Source of the DNA: Flammula alnicola | Taxonomy: Eukaryota > Basidiomycota > Agaricomycetes > Agaricales > Strophariaceae | Assembly (NCBI GenBank): GCA_015499995.1 | Contig: JADNRV010000002.1 | Span: 1,116,001 to 1,180,000 of the forward strand | Direction of reading: 5' to 3' | Length of the DNA stretch: 64,000 nt | In this document: positions 1 to 11,732 of the stretch, one piece after another | Numbering within the stretch: position 1 is the stretch's first letter | Layout of the letters: each line of letters starts with the position of its first letter | Notes under the pieces: generated by a model | Told to the model about the DNA's origin: nothing | The model's database searches: none | Seen by the model: only the letters and a program-made list of their open reading frames with translations | Program-made: the position numbers and the translations under genes

Positions 1-2312
1 GTAAATGAGTCCTGCATATTCCTTCGGCATTTCTGGCACGTCTACATCTTTCGAATAATAGGGCGCTTGATATATCTTGCTTGCCAAACCAAGGGTCTTT
101 AAATCGGCTTTCAATTCTGTCGACGACGGTGGTTGCAAGGAGTAAACGTATCGATTTGAATTGGTTGCTTTACAGATGTCGAAGGCTCTTGAGAGTTTAA
201 CAGCACGAGCGGTGATAAGAGAAGAGCGCTCTTTTGCGGTTAGAGTGGGAGTAGTTGCTGGCAGTCTCTCTGTCATTTGTATTGGAGGATCGCGAGTTGT
301 GCCATCTTGCTGACTACCATCTCTCAAGGGTAACAAGTCGTCTTCGAAGGTAGATCCAAAGCCAAGCACGGCATTTGTGGATTTTGAAGGAGTTTTATTG
401 GATTTGGTAGGTGTTACATTGGGGTCAATTTCGGAATGAGGGCGTGCCTCTTCCATATCTATATCTCTGAAGGAGACGTGAATTCATCGTTTGATATATA
501 TAGAAATAACGCACAGCTGCAACTCGCAGTTTTCCGAGTTTAGAACTTGAAAATTGATATGCGACGATCTGTCAGGTGTGCGGATTGGTCACAAATAGGA
601 AGGTTCAGTAGTAACGGACTCACTTCGTAGGGGTTGGAGATCCCTCGCGAACTTGTGGTCCAAGGCGGCTGGGCGTTGGTGGTCTACCAGGAGTTAGACG
701 CTATGTTCGGGGCAGACTGAAATATTTTCCCCTTACCTCACAAGTCGATATTCCTGTGATTTAGTTCGAGCATCCCCGGTACCCTCAAGAAAGGGATCTA
801 CAGGACTAAAGGAAAGTCAGAAAAGGGATGTTTGTTTAGAATTAAGAAGACGACATAGTGGCGTGTTCTTCCTTTCCCTCCGGTACAATATTGGGGCTGC
901 CAGGTTGGATATCTTCTTCAGGAGTAGTATCTTCTTCTTCCTCTTCAGCATTTTCCTCGCCGCCTAGTTGGTCAGGAAATGCATCTCTGTTCCAGCCCTG
1001 TGCCTCCTCTTGATCAAGTTGGTTGATTTCTTGGTTCGAGAGCATGGAAATATCAACCTCAATCTGGTCATCTTTTGTATCTGCGTCAGGATCGCTCTTG
1101 ACGTCCCAAGTATATTCAGGAGGCAAAGGTTCCATTTTACGATCTGGTTCCTGAGGGCCACCTAGCCTTTCTGGGGGTTTCCAGGTTTTGTACTCCTTCT
1201 CCCAAAGCGCTTCAATGCTTTCGAAGATCGTCATCACGAAGCGTTCCCAGTCACGCTGCTTTTCATCAAAGTTCGGCGCCGGTAGACTTCTTTCGCTTTC
1301 GATTCGTTTCCGGATTTCATCCCACCATCTGGCTTCGGCAACCCATTCTCCACTCGCAGCTCTGGAAGATTCACTTGGGTCGACAGGAATCTCTGGTGAA
1401 GGATTAAGCCCAAGGGCCCGGCGCCGGCTCCGCTCGTCTTCCCAAAGCTCTCGCACGCTGAGGATAAGAGGTTCTGGGGGTAAAACGGGCGCCGGTATTT
1501 CTAAACGGTGATGGAGCTGTCTTGCAACGAGGCGGTGTCTATTTAGGATGTGAGGTGCAATGACATCGACTTCAAGTGGAAGGCGAGACTCTCGAAAATA
1601 AGAGGAGACTCCAAACTTGACACCATTCGAATCTGTGGAGGGCGATAGCTGTATTTGCTCTTCGGGCCCTTCAGTAGATCGTTCTAGCGCGTCTTCGAGT
1701 TGGATCACGCCACACCCATAGAGATCGAAATCACATAAGAACTGAAGGGTGTAGCTGAGGTGACTTTCGAACACGCGAAAACGCGTGCTCATGACAGACG
1801 CGGATTGTAGGATGGTTACCATCCGAGTAACATAGGTAGGATCGGCCACTAGGATCTTGAGGAAAGGTGTGTAGGATGCATGGAAGCCGTAAAAGTGGAC
1901 CCCTTTGACCAACACGATTGCACGGATGAATTGGGATTTAGGCGAGCGCGGGTTCCTCTTGAGCGAGATGGCAATTGCATGATTCAACGAGCGGAAGAGT
2001 TTGGCGATATAATGGTTCACTGCATCCTTTTAGTTTGATACGTTAAAAATGTGGGTTATGAATCTCACCATGACGAGGGCTTAACTTTCCTGAGTATTCA
2101 ACCAAGAAATATGGATACACTTGATGGACATGCACGCATGCTGCTTGACCAGTTGAGGAGGAGCCGAAGATTCTGAGTACAGGAACGCGCGGAAGCGAGG
2201 AGTTATCGAGGTCGCCTGGAGGTGCCAGAACATAGTCGATTTGGTTTATGCGTACTTGCAATCGTGCAGATTTTTGAGGGATTTGTGGTGGTGTTACATC
2301 AACCTCGGGCAT
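1..2312 (-). CDS. REV3: DNA polymerase zeta catalytic subunit, N-terminal part (runs off left edge)
   Basis: This is the N-terminal ~660 residues of the translesion B-family polymerase Rev3, which extends past mismatched or damaged templates in the nucleus. The first exon reads MPEVDVTPP and then INQIDYVLAPPG and VLRIFGSSSTGQ, the family's N-terminal exonuclease-like domain. Residues after the first intron continue with NHYIAKLFRSLNHAIA. Exons in transcript order are 2069-2312, 855-2019, 737-805, 624-668 and <1-466, with phases agreeing at each junction. The last visible exon ends in DVPEMPKEYAGL, also typical of Rev3. The polymerase palm lies beyond the window. The donor after 855 (GTCGTC) is weak, but its intron has a good branch motif. 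An upstream in-frame TTG is not used; the ATG at 2312 fits the family start. Confidence 0.9.
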
Positions 2313-2682
2313 AATGAGAATGAATAACTTCAAAGCATCATTGCATTTTATAAAGAACGATAATTAAGATATCCTTCGGGGAGAATCCGCGAGAGTGTGA
2401 AGAGAGTCAGTGAGAGAAGTTGGAGAGAAGAACATCTGAACAACAACCTTGACTCGGAGGCTAAGTTGAGTAATGATGGTATGGCGCGGCACCAGCGGCC
2501 CGCCAGATATGATAAGATAAGTATATTCTACAACCTGCTACTTACAACAACTTTACGAATTCCACCTTTTCTTATGGTACTAACACATTCTTATGGTACT
2601 AACACATAACGTCCTGCTACTGAAAATTTATGTGTCTCAACTTCTATAACAGAGGCTTACAGCCGTTGTCAAGAGGCGAGAG
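2313..2682. other. Intergenic spacer between REV3 start and epimerase 3' end
   Basis: The stretch is AT-rich and holds the REV3 promoter and the 3' untranslated region of the epimerase gene. A short direct repeat of about 18 bases (TTATGGTACTAACACATT-like) lies near 2573-2608. I see no gene. Confidence 0.5.
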
Positions 2683-3753
2683 TCAGTCCTGTATGACAGT
2701 GAGGACTTGTTGGCCAATCCAAGTCTTCTGTGGTTCGAGTGCGACAAAACCTCTAACGTATCCTGGTTCCACACAAACATAGTGTTTCCTATTTAAAGAT
2801 GAGCCATGCTTTCTGGTGGGTTATCGAGGAAAGAATACCCACCATCCATCGGCCTCCATATCTCCAATCTTAAGACCTTCTTGCTGAGGATTCCAGACCA
2901 CGACGTCTTTGAATTCCTTGGCTTTAACTTCAATGCCTCCGCTGGACCATGTAACCTTGTATTTCAAAGGAGCATTCTCATAGACAGAATCCGTGAACTT
3001 CTTGACGTCAACTTCGGATCTAGTTTCGGTCTTTGGAGTTGCTCGAGCCTCATCGATTGCCTCGGTTTTATCGTAGTAAGATAGGCCTTGGAGCGGAGCG
3101 ACCCGTACATCGTCTGCAGGTGCTCGGATGTATGTGTGTAATAACGCCTGGAATTCGATGATATCGGAGGGAGAAGTGTTCTCAACGTGCAAATCGGTGC
3201 TGAGTTGATGCGCCGCCAAAGTCACAACATAAGTCAAGCGGAATGATTTCGTGTAGATAGAAGCAATCTTTTGATTGGCAGTAGGATCGAGGACTACATA
3301 GGGAGCAGACAAATGTCAATGTGCAATCTGTCGAGAAAATATGAAGACATACCCAATCTAACAGAGACTCCAGCTTCATTGTCCATTACGACCTTTTCGA
3401 AGCTCCAAATTTCGTTTCTTGCGAACCCGTGTTGGGATAGTTTGGAATGCTCTGGATGCGTCGGTGCACCGAAACACGGGAAAACGACGGGTATTCCGCC
3501 TCTAACGGGTTTGGAGCCATCGAGGAAAGCCTTTGAAGAGACAAACAGCCTTTCTTTTAGTTGGCCTGATTCATCAGCGACTTTCCAAGATATAACTGTA
3601 GCTCCATATAAGAGTATCTCTACAGTAGATCCCTGAGAAAGATGTGGAGAATTTCAATACCATCGACCTTGCTGCCAGAAGTTGGCACGAATGATCATTA
3701 CGCACCTTAGGATGCTTCAGTAGTATATGACCTTTATTGATTTCTACGGGCAT
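2683..3753 (-). CDS. Glucose-6-phosphate 1-epimerase (aldose epimerase-like, YMR099C family)
   Basis: The predicted 294-residue cytosolic enzyme interconverts alpha and beta glucose-6-phosphate. Exons are 3706-3753, 3353-3632, 2843-3293 and 2683-2788, all phase-consistent. Recognisable segments are STVEILLYGATVISWK near the N terminus, RGGIPVVFPCFG (the GGIP and FG motifs of galactose mutarotase-fold hexose-6-phosphate epimerases), LVLDPTANQKI, and the C-terminal KHYVCVEPGYVRGF with the conserved E-P-G. Length matches the family (about 300 residues). The start ATG at 3753 is the only in-frame option close to the conserved MPVE start. The gene is divergent from the PP2A scaffold gene, with 1.7 kb between the starts. 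Confidence 0.93.
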
Positions 3754-5439
3754 ATTGATGAAGGTCTACCTTGTCGATGGCAAAGCTCTGATAATCGGAT
3801 GTTGGAATAGTTGGAATGCCATCTCTCATCATCTTCTTAAGAGAGAGAGAATCCTAGTGCAACCTTGACGTAATCTATCACATGAGATGACGTCATGAAC
3901 TGAACCCTTTATAAAGTAACCTACGCCTCCTTTCGCACTCTTCCACGACTTCCTTCCACTCTGTTTCCATGTTTGATCCTTCTTACACCGTCGCTTTGCC
4001 CTCCCTTTGGCGTGTGAGCCTGCCTATATATCATATTATTCGACGCTAACTCTTACCCATTCTAGTGTCCAAACCTTTATCTTTTTTTTATAAAACAAAT
4101 CTCTTCACGCCTTTTCCTTATTTAATCCGCTTCATAAAACAAACAGTCGAATTTACACAACAAATGAACGAGACGCACCTCATGCCGTGACATGGTGAAC
4201 GCCCGCATCAAGTTAGGTTTTGAGCCAGGACATACGAGGCCGTCCTTACATAGGCGTTTATCGGTGTCCTCTCCATATCCTCAGATGTGTGGGGCTGAAA
4301 CTCTCTTGGGTTATACCTATTGCCACCGTGGGCGATCTATAGGATGTATTGCCAATGAGGGTGATTGTAATTTCTCCTGGAGAAACTTACGTCGTCCTCA
4401 TCCTTTTTGGGCGCAATACCTCTCCCCGCCATGGTTATATGATGATGACAGCGATCTTGCATTTGCAATCTTCATTAACGAAATACCGATCCTACAACTA
4501 CATCCGATTTCAAATCAGTACTGGATCCAGATATACTGAAGGGTCCTCGCGACGGGCAGGTTTTTGCCAGGGCTGTACTAGGCCGTCTTTCCAGGCGGTT
4601 ATCGGCGTCCTCTTCGTATCCTGTGGGTCGAAGTCAAGCTTGTCTTGCTGAGCGCTCTGCGGATGCATTCACTAGGTGGGAAATCTAGGACGAGATTGCG
4701 AACGGGACAGATTGTGTCTTCTCTTCGGAGGAATCAACATCGAGTTCTCCCCAATTGGGGCGCAATATCTTTCCACCCAGCTGCACAATATAACAAGGAC
4801 ATAGAGATTGTAAACCGTAACAGGGGCACAGAACTTCGTAAACCTATTCCCGTGACGTATCACCGATTACCGTTATTATCCCTCCATCATGGAGGGCTTA
4901 GATGATTGTTCGTTAACATCATCGATTGATTGGCCTCGATTGAGCCTTTCTTCCCAAAATTTTTTCCTCTCCGTCTTCTTCGTGAAGACATTCTCCATAG
5001 CCATTTTTAATGTGAATGCAGGTGAGGACCAAATAGTAGGTTATGTTATTTCAACTGATACTGAACGTTGTTCTCCCCAAGTCAGCAACGTTTCAGATAC
5101 TTATAGCATACCTTTCATGTACCGTCGTAAAGTGTTAATGTAGCAAATTCATATCTCTGCCATATCGAACCGTTTCCGTATGCATCTAAGTTTTGGGCGG
5201 CGGGGTTGTGCAATATGGTCAGCACTATCTATAAAACAATAGTGTAAGGGTTTACAACGATGAAGAAAAAGGCTTGTTCTCACGCTTCTGGAGCGGTGCT
5301 TTAGGAACGAGGCGCCAAACTCATCATAACATTCTTACACTTCGCGATCGTCTTATATCACTGAACATCTTAATCTCTCCTAGATACTCCTTCTCTCCCT
5401 GTAAAGAATCATCCCTTGTGTTGTTGCGCCGATTCAATC
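3754..5439. other. Long intergenic region with a degenerate duplicated block
   Basis: This spacer lies between two divergent starts. TATAAA-like sequence and CT-rich tracts near 3910-4120 could serve the epimerase promoter. A block at about 4205-4530 resembles one at about 4548-4870; both carry AGGCCGTC, TTATCGG, GTCCTC and GGGCGCAATA in the same order. Small ORFs over this block, such as 4192-4539, show no recognisable protein. Confidence 0.5.
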
Positions 5440-7609
5440 ATGGAGGGAGGTTTTCCAATAGAAGATGTACGTTGTTTTGTTGCCACAATATATCGATTTC
5501 CTGACAACATTATGCCCAATCCTTAGATAGCACCGATCGCCATTCTTATGGATGAGCTGCGTTCTGAAGATGTTCAGCTACGCTTGAATGCAATCCACAG
5601 CATTCCCACCATTGCATTGGCGCTTGGACCGGATCGTGCACGAGAAGAGTTGATCCCGTTTCTACAGGATTCGGTTGATGATGAGGATGAAGTTCTTCTC
5701 GCGCTTGCAGAAGAGCTCGGAAGAAATTTTGAGGAGTATATCGGTGGAAAAGAGTATGCCCATTTAATTCTGGGCCCTCTTGAAAATCTATCAGCTGTTG
5801 AAGAGACGCTCGTGCGCGAGAAGGTGCCTTGTTTCATTCAAAGCATCTAATCCCTTGTTTAACCATCTTATTGCAGGCGGCCGAGTCTATCACCAAAGTT
5901 GCTGCTGTTCTTTCTCAATCACAAATCGAACAATACTATATCCCCTTGCTCAAACGCCTGTCGCAAGGAGAATGGTTTACATCCCGAACATCATCAGCCG
6001 CGCTTTACCCAGCCGTCTATGCCAAGGTGTCACCCGCTATTCAAGACGACCTTCGGAAAGGATTCACGTCCCTTGGATCGGACGATACACCTATGGTCAG
6101 GCGCGCGGCTGCGAAATGGCTCGGGGCAAGTGATGTTGTTTCCGACTTGTCTGCTGTTTGCTGATCAATAAACATCAATCAGCCACTGCTAGAACACTTC
6201 TCCCAACCTCACATAATATCCGATGGGTTGCCGATCTATCGTAAATTGCAGCAAGACGAACAAGATTCTGTCCGATTGCTGACGGTCGAAGACTTGATTG
6301 TCATCGCCAAGAGACTGTCACCCGCTGAAGTAAAGGAGCAGTTATTGAGGCAAATTAGGCAGAGTATTGGAGATAAGAGCTGGCGCGTGAGGTATATGGC
6401 TGCAAGCCATTTTAATGAGGTACGTGTGCAGGCCGCCCTCGAGTTCTCGCTTTTTGACCCTCGTACAGCTTTCCGAAGCTCTCGGCGTCGAACTCGTACG
6501 AGAAGAGCTCATTGGCCAATATGTGCAACTCTTGAAGGATAACGAAGCAGAAGTTCGGTCTGCTGCTGCAACTCAAATTCCAGGTAAATTTCAAGTTCGA
6601 ATGGCTTTCGTCTTTGATACAACTCTCTTCTCCAGGATTTTCAAAACTTCTCGATAAAGAAGTCATTCTTGCTCGTATTGTTCCTTGTGTCCGAGATTTG
6701 TCGCAAGACTCGTCACAACACGTTCGTGCCGCCCTGGCAAACCAGATAAGCGGTCTGGCACCGCTCCTCGGAAAAGAAGCTACTATCGAGCATTTGCTGC
6801 CACTTTTCTTGCACCTTCTCAAAGACGACTTCCCTGAGGTCAGGCTGAATATCATCAGCAAATTAGAGACTGTTAACACTGGTATGTCTATGATCTATTT
6901 TGGTCCTCGCCGTGAAATCTCATTCAAATTTGTAGTAATCGGAATTGAGTTACTGTCTGAGAGTCTTCTTCCTGCAATTGTGGAACTGGCCGAAGACAAA
7001 TCCTGGCGTGTGCGCCAGGCGATCATTGAATACATTCCCCTCCTGTCCAATCAACTCGGAAAGCCATTCTTTGACGAACAACTCGGGAATCTTTGCATGT
7101 CCTGGTTGGGAGATACCGTTTACAGCATCCGGGAAGCTGCGACTGTCAATCTGAAAAAATTGACTGATGTCTTCGGCGTTGAGTGGGCCAAAGTAGCCAT
7201 TGTCCCAAAGGTCATGGGTATGGGTTCGCATCCCAACTACCTCTTCCGAATGACCACAGTTCAAGCAATTACGGTATGCATTTCCTTCCCCATTTTGTTC
7301 AATGTTGATCGTATTTCTATCTTTCGTGTGTCTCAGACTATTTCGCCGTCCCTTAACCTGGATATCATTCGTTCCGATGTCATAGGCCCCCTCTTAGAAC
7401 TGGCAAAAGACCCTATACCAAACATCCGTTTCAATGTCGCAAAAGCGTTGGAAGTCATGGCGACTTCATTTGCAGATGCTCCGGACGGCCAAGCGTTCAT
7501 TCGCGAGTGGATTGTGCCCACGTTAGAGCGCGAGAAGAGCGACCCTGATGCAGACGTTCGTTATTTCGCAACTCGCGCTCTGCAAAAGGCGCTTGCACTT
7601 GAGTCTTAA
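5440..7609 (+). CDS. TPD3: Protein phosphatase 2A 65 kDa scaffold subunit A (PR65)
   Basis: This 593-residue HEAT-repeat scaffold carries the PP2A catalytic subunit and exchangeable B subunits. Exons are 5440-5466, 5527-5823, 5877-6125, 6183-6419, 6469-6583, 6636-6881, 6936-7273 and 7337-7609. The N terminus reads MEGGFPIED then [20 protein letters not shown], the canonical PR65 opening. Repeated helices such as [25 protein letters not shown] and [17 protein letters not shown] match HEAT repeats across the full length (human about 589 residues). The third intron (6126-6182) starts GCAAGT, a GC-AG intron; the flanking phases only fit this choice. Neither the length nor the repeat order looks unusual. 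Confidence 0.95.
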
Positions 7610-8406
7610 ATCTGTAGTGCAGAGGATCATGAAATAATTGAACTGGTATGCGTTTTATAATTTGAAGAGTCAAGATCCCACTGAGAAGCTGATTTTGAAG
7701 TTCGTGTTATATTTGCTTTCTCATGACTTGCAGTACTATCTCAATCCCATAATTCCCGAATGCACAATGACGATGTACATACGATATCGGCTCGAAACAA
7801 TTGATATCGAGGACGCTGTTCCCTGCACACGTAAAACAAGCTACACAAAAGAAAGGTAAATTTTTAACCGCCGGACCCCTTCATTCGAAAGTACATAGCT
7901 CGGACCCATCGAAGTCTTGTGCGTCGAGACGGCGTCAATTCTTGGCGTCTGTTAGGCTGTAGTGAAGCGCAGACCACCTCGCCTCCTGTCGGTGTCCAGA
8001 TTTTCCAAGTCTTCACCCGGCCACCACTGTCTTCTGCATATTTTATTCATTCTGCCTGTACGAATGCTTTTTATACTTTGGTTGAGCACCGTCCTTCACC
8101 CGCTTTCAGCGGCTATGGTACGTGTAGCGTGGATTTTATCCATACTACATACTGTACATGCTGTCTGGAAACTTCATAACCTCCTGGGATGTAGATCTCT
8201 AGCAATACGCTCAGGATCCATGCTTTGTGCGGCCTGCTGTCAGTGGTCACTGGCCATGGTCATCGGCACGTTGGAATATGGAAAAAATGTCGCGTCAATC
8301 GCAACATTGTTTACATAACGCTGCAAATTATTGTACTGAGTAATACATATTGTTTAACGATTGAATCTGCGTACGTACGATATTTTATACATATGCTGTT
8401 GGTCCA
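7610..8406. other. Intergenic region before the palindrome
   Basis: This holds the 3' flank of the PP2A scaffold gene. Short ORFs (for example 7919-8179 and 7962-8318) lack recognisable domains or splice support. I see no gene. Confidence 0.5.
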
Positions 8407-9579
8407 CCTATAGCTTCCACCAGACCCCTCTAATTAGAGAAGGAGCCTTGGTGAGTGGCCACCTCTAAGTAGAGGTCTTATACCGCTATAGCGCTTGCCC
8501 CTCTAAATCCTTCAATAGCTAGGGGGAACTTTGATGTATTTTCGCCTCTCCTCACTGGTAACTAGGTGATCCTGCCGGTGCTCGGCAATATCTGCCCATC
8601 AACGGCGGCATCACGGGCATGTGCCCATCACTGTCCCGCCAAATGCGGACACGGCTCCCACCCGTCGTTGGTGCGTGCGCGCACGCTCGCTATCTGCAAC
8701 GACGCGCACTGTTATTCTGCTGTTTCCCCTTCGTTTCCTTTGATTTTTCTTTACTAGAGCGACATAATGAAGCTATATAGCAGTAATATAGAGTCAATAA
8801 TATGTAGATGGTCCCTGTAATAGCACAAATGCATGTACAGATATGTATGATGATGACCACTACCCTTATCTACTCATAGGGTGACTCCCAGACACCTTGA
8901 GAGGTCAGGATATTTATTATAATAGTGTCTGAGCAAGGGGTACATAGATATAAGGTAGGGAGATGACCAGAACATATATATTCAAGGGGTGTAATATGCA
9001 TCACATTCCTATGATCATTGACACATTCCAGAGGCTCCTATACCTCTATCTAAAGTATAAGCATAATATAGTCTATGTATGAGATATATATGAGCATCTA
9101 ACATCGCTATTTTTGGGGCATGAGGAGTACTACTGCCTGATACCCTCCCAAAGCATATATTTTACTGTAGATGTACCAGGGCAATATAAGGGAATATTTT
9201 TGGATAAAACAGTAGTGGTAGATGCATAGAACATCTCCATGCAACAATATTGTGAGCGCCTTAAAGGGAGGATGAGATATGAAGGGGAGGAGGAGGAGGT
9301 GTATACACTATCAGTCATCACACCATATCTCTATCATTTCTGATGATATATGGTATCTGAGAGGTGTTACATGTACTAGGGCATACCCTAAGCTCGTCTC
9401 ATATGTACCAGATACTTTATAGATGCTCTGGTGAAATGATATAAAGATAAGGAGTAGGGGTGTCCAAAAAGTGCGAAATCTGTCTCCTGTGACATAAGTT
9501 TTCCAGTTAAAAATATTCTGAAGAGGTAGATATATAGCTATGAGTAACCTCTATCGATTGCAACAAAATTTAGAGAAAT
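8407..9579 (+). repeat. Left arm of the giant inverted repeat
   Basis: This arm runs from the TAGCTTCC-containing outer end to an inner end at TAGAGAAAT. It carries a 63-codon ORF at 8566-8757 and another on the opposite strand at 9130-9321; neither resembles a known transposase to me. The flanking octamers outside the element, TTGGTCCA on the left and TTGATCGT on the right, match at only 5 of 8 positions, so a target-site duplication is not established. Confidence 0.9.
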
Positions 9580-9723
9580 AGAGCCAGTATGTGTTTCAGG
9601 AGATAGGGAAAGGCCACATAAGGAGGTACATGCAAAGTGACCGGTTTTGATCATAGTTTGGCTATGTATCTCTGTTCACTGTATTTCGACCTTTGAATTG
9701 ATCTCTCGTGCTACAGCCACTCG

Positions 9724-10896
9724 ATTTCTCTAAATTTTGTTGCAATCGATAGAGGTTACTCATAGCTATATATCTACCTCTTCAGAATATTTTTAACTGG
9801 AAAACTTATGTCACAGGAGACAGATTTCGCACTTTTTGGACACCCCTACTCCTTATCTTTATATCATTTCACCAGAGCATCTATAAAGTATCTGGTACAT
9901 ATGAGACGAGCTTAGGGTATGCCCTAGTACATGTAACACCTCTCAGATACCATATATCATCAGAAATGATAGAGATATGGTGTGATGACTGATAGTGTAT
10001 ACACCTCCTCCTCCTCCCCTTCATATCTCATCCTCCCTTTAAGGCGCTCACAATATTGTTGCATGGAGATGTTCTATGCATCTACCACTACTGTTTTATC
10101 CAAAAATATTCCCTTATATTGCCCTGGTACATCTACAGTAAAATATATGCTTTGGGAGGGTATCAGGCAGTAGTACTCCTCATGCCCCAAAAATAGCGAT
10201 GTTAGATGCTCATATATATCTCATACATAGACTATATTATGCTTATACTTTAGATAGAGGTATAGGAGCCTCTGGAATGTGTCAATGATCATAGGAATGT
10301 GATGCATATTACACCCCTTGAATATATATGTTCTGGTCATCTCCCTACCTTATATCTATGTACCCCTTGCTCAGACACTATTATAATAAATATCCTGACC
10401 TCTCAAGGTGTCTGGGAGTCACCCTATGAGTAGATAAGGGTAGTGGTCATCATCATACATATCTGTACATGCATTTGTGCTATTACAGGGACCATCTACA
10501 TATTATTGACTCTATATTACTGCTATATAGCTTCATTATGTCGCTCTAGTAAAGAAAAATCAAAGGAAACGAAGGGGAAACAGCAGAATAACAGTGCGCG
10601 TCGTTGCAGATAGCGAGCGTGCGCGCACGCACCAACGACGGGTGGGAGCCGTGTCCGCATTTGGCGGGACAGTGATGGGCACATGCCCGTGATGCCGCCG
10701 TTGATGGGCAGATATTGCCGAGCACCGGCAGGATCACCTAGTTACCAGTGAGGAGAGGCGAAAATACATCAAAGTTCCCCCTAGCTATTGAAGGATTTAG
10801 AGGGGCAAGCGCTATAGCGGTATAAGACCTCTACTTAGAGGTGGCCACTCACCAAGGCTCCTTCTCTAATTAGAGGGGTCTGGTGGAAGCTATAGG
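9724..10896 (-). repeat. Right arm of the giant inverted repeat
   Basis: This is the reverse-complement copy of the left arm, with the same two ORFs mirrored. The lack of any visible difference between arms implies very recent formation, continuing gene conversion, or an assembly error. Confidence 0.9.
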
Positions 10897-11732
10897 TTGA
10901 TCGTTATTATCGCGGAAGTCTGGATTGAGGAAAGACCCCGATGAAATGTGCAACTGCGGCAGGTTGCCGGGGTGATGGGATCTGAAAAGAACAGTAAATG
11001 TAAAGGGTCCCCCTAAATTCCAATCGAAGATACTGACAGGATGTCTTTTGGGCTGGCAACGCAATTGAACAGTTCAATCTATGGCTCGCCTCCTCTACCC
11101 GCACAACAAGCACCATGAACAGAGTATTGACATAGATTGACACGACATACATATTCTCCCGTTGTAGAGCCAAAGCGTTGTGTTAAATTGTTTCTCCGGC
11201 CCGTGTTATCGCGAATCAGGATCACGTGCTACTTAAGGGACCCTGATTGAAGAAATTGATGATCAGACTCCAGAGCGTTCTTTGTCCTTCTTTCTCCAAG
11301 CGTTTATACCCGTGTGCGTTGTCTCCCAATTATTATTCTACTCCAATTCTCTTGTCGCATTCTCAAAGTCCTCGAGCATTTGGCTTATCATACTCCCTAC
11401 CATGCTTTACACTTGTTATTGGAAAATTGCTGGAGAATGAAGGACCACGGCACACACAGTTGCTATGGATCGGGGTTTCAAGTTCTTGTTTCTAATCTTG
11501 TCTGACTTGCACTATTCACCCATGGGCCATTTCTCCCATGGTTCTTGTTCTGATGCCGCGTTTCACGGCCGGCAATATAAAGGCTCTGGATTTTGTTCCC
11601 GAGTTGTCATTTTTTGTTCCTCCCTCTCGTATCGTTGTGTAACGACTCAAACGGCCACTTCACCGTGTCCTCCGTTCTTTCAGTCATTCATTCATTTTTA
11701 CCCACATCCACGACTCGACGTGATTTATAAAC
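10897..11732. promoter_or_regulatory. Intergenic region and promoter of the CPL1-domain gene
   Basis: A TATAAAG motif lies at about 11576-11582, roughly 150 bases before the start codon at 11733, in a CT-rich leader. Several short ORFs here have no domain support. No other gene is visible. Confidence 0.4.

Larger units (their letters stand above)
8407..10896. repeat. Giant inverted repeat (palindrome), two 1,173-bp arms
   Basis: The left arm, 8407-9579, is the reverse complement of the right arm, 9724-10896, around a 144-bp unique spacer. Every stretch compared by eye matched exactly, and mirrored ORFs (8566-8757 with 10546-10737; 9130-9321 with 9982-10173) all centre on 9651.5. The ends begin CCTATAGCTTCCACCAGACC, followed by small internal hairpins such as CTCTAATTAGAG and CCTCTAAGTAGAGG. 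A GC-rich stretch (8570-8720) contrasts with an otherwise AT-rich arm. No transposase is recognisable. It may be a fold-back mobile element, a recent inverted duplication, or an assembly artefact. Confidence 0.93.

Noticed and set aside
4192..4651. ORFs of 115 and 100 codons upstream of the PP2A scaffold gene
   Set aside because: They overlap in different frames over the degenerate duplication, with no domain, codon or splice support.
8566..8757. 63-codon ORF in the palindrome arms (also 10546-10737)
   Set aside because: Duplicated only because the arm is duplicated; composition reflects a local GC-rich patch, with no known domain.
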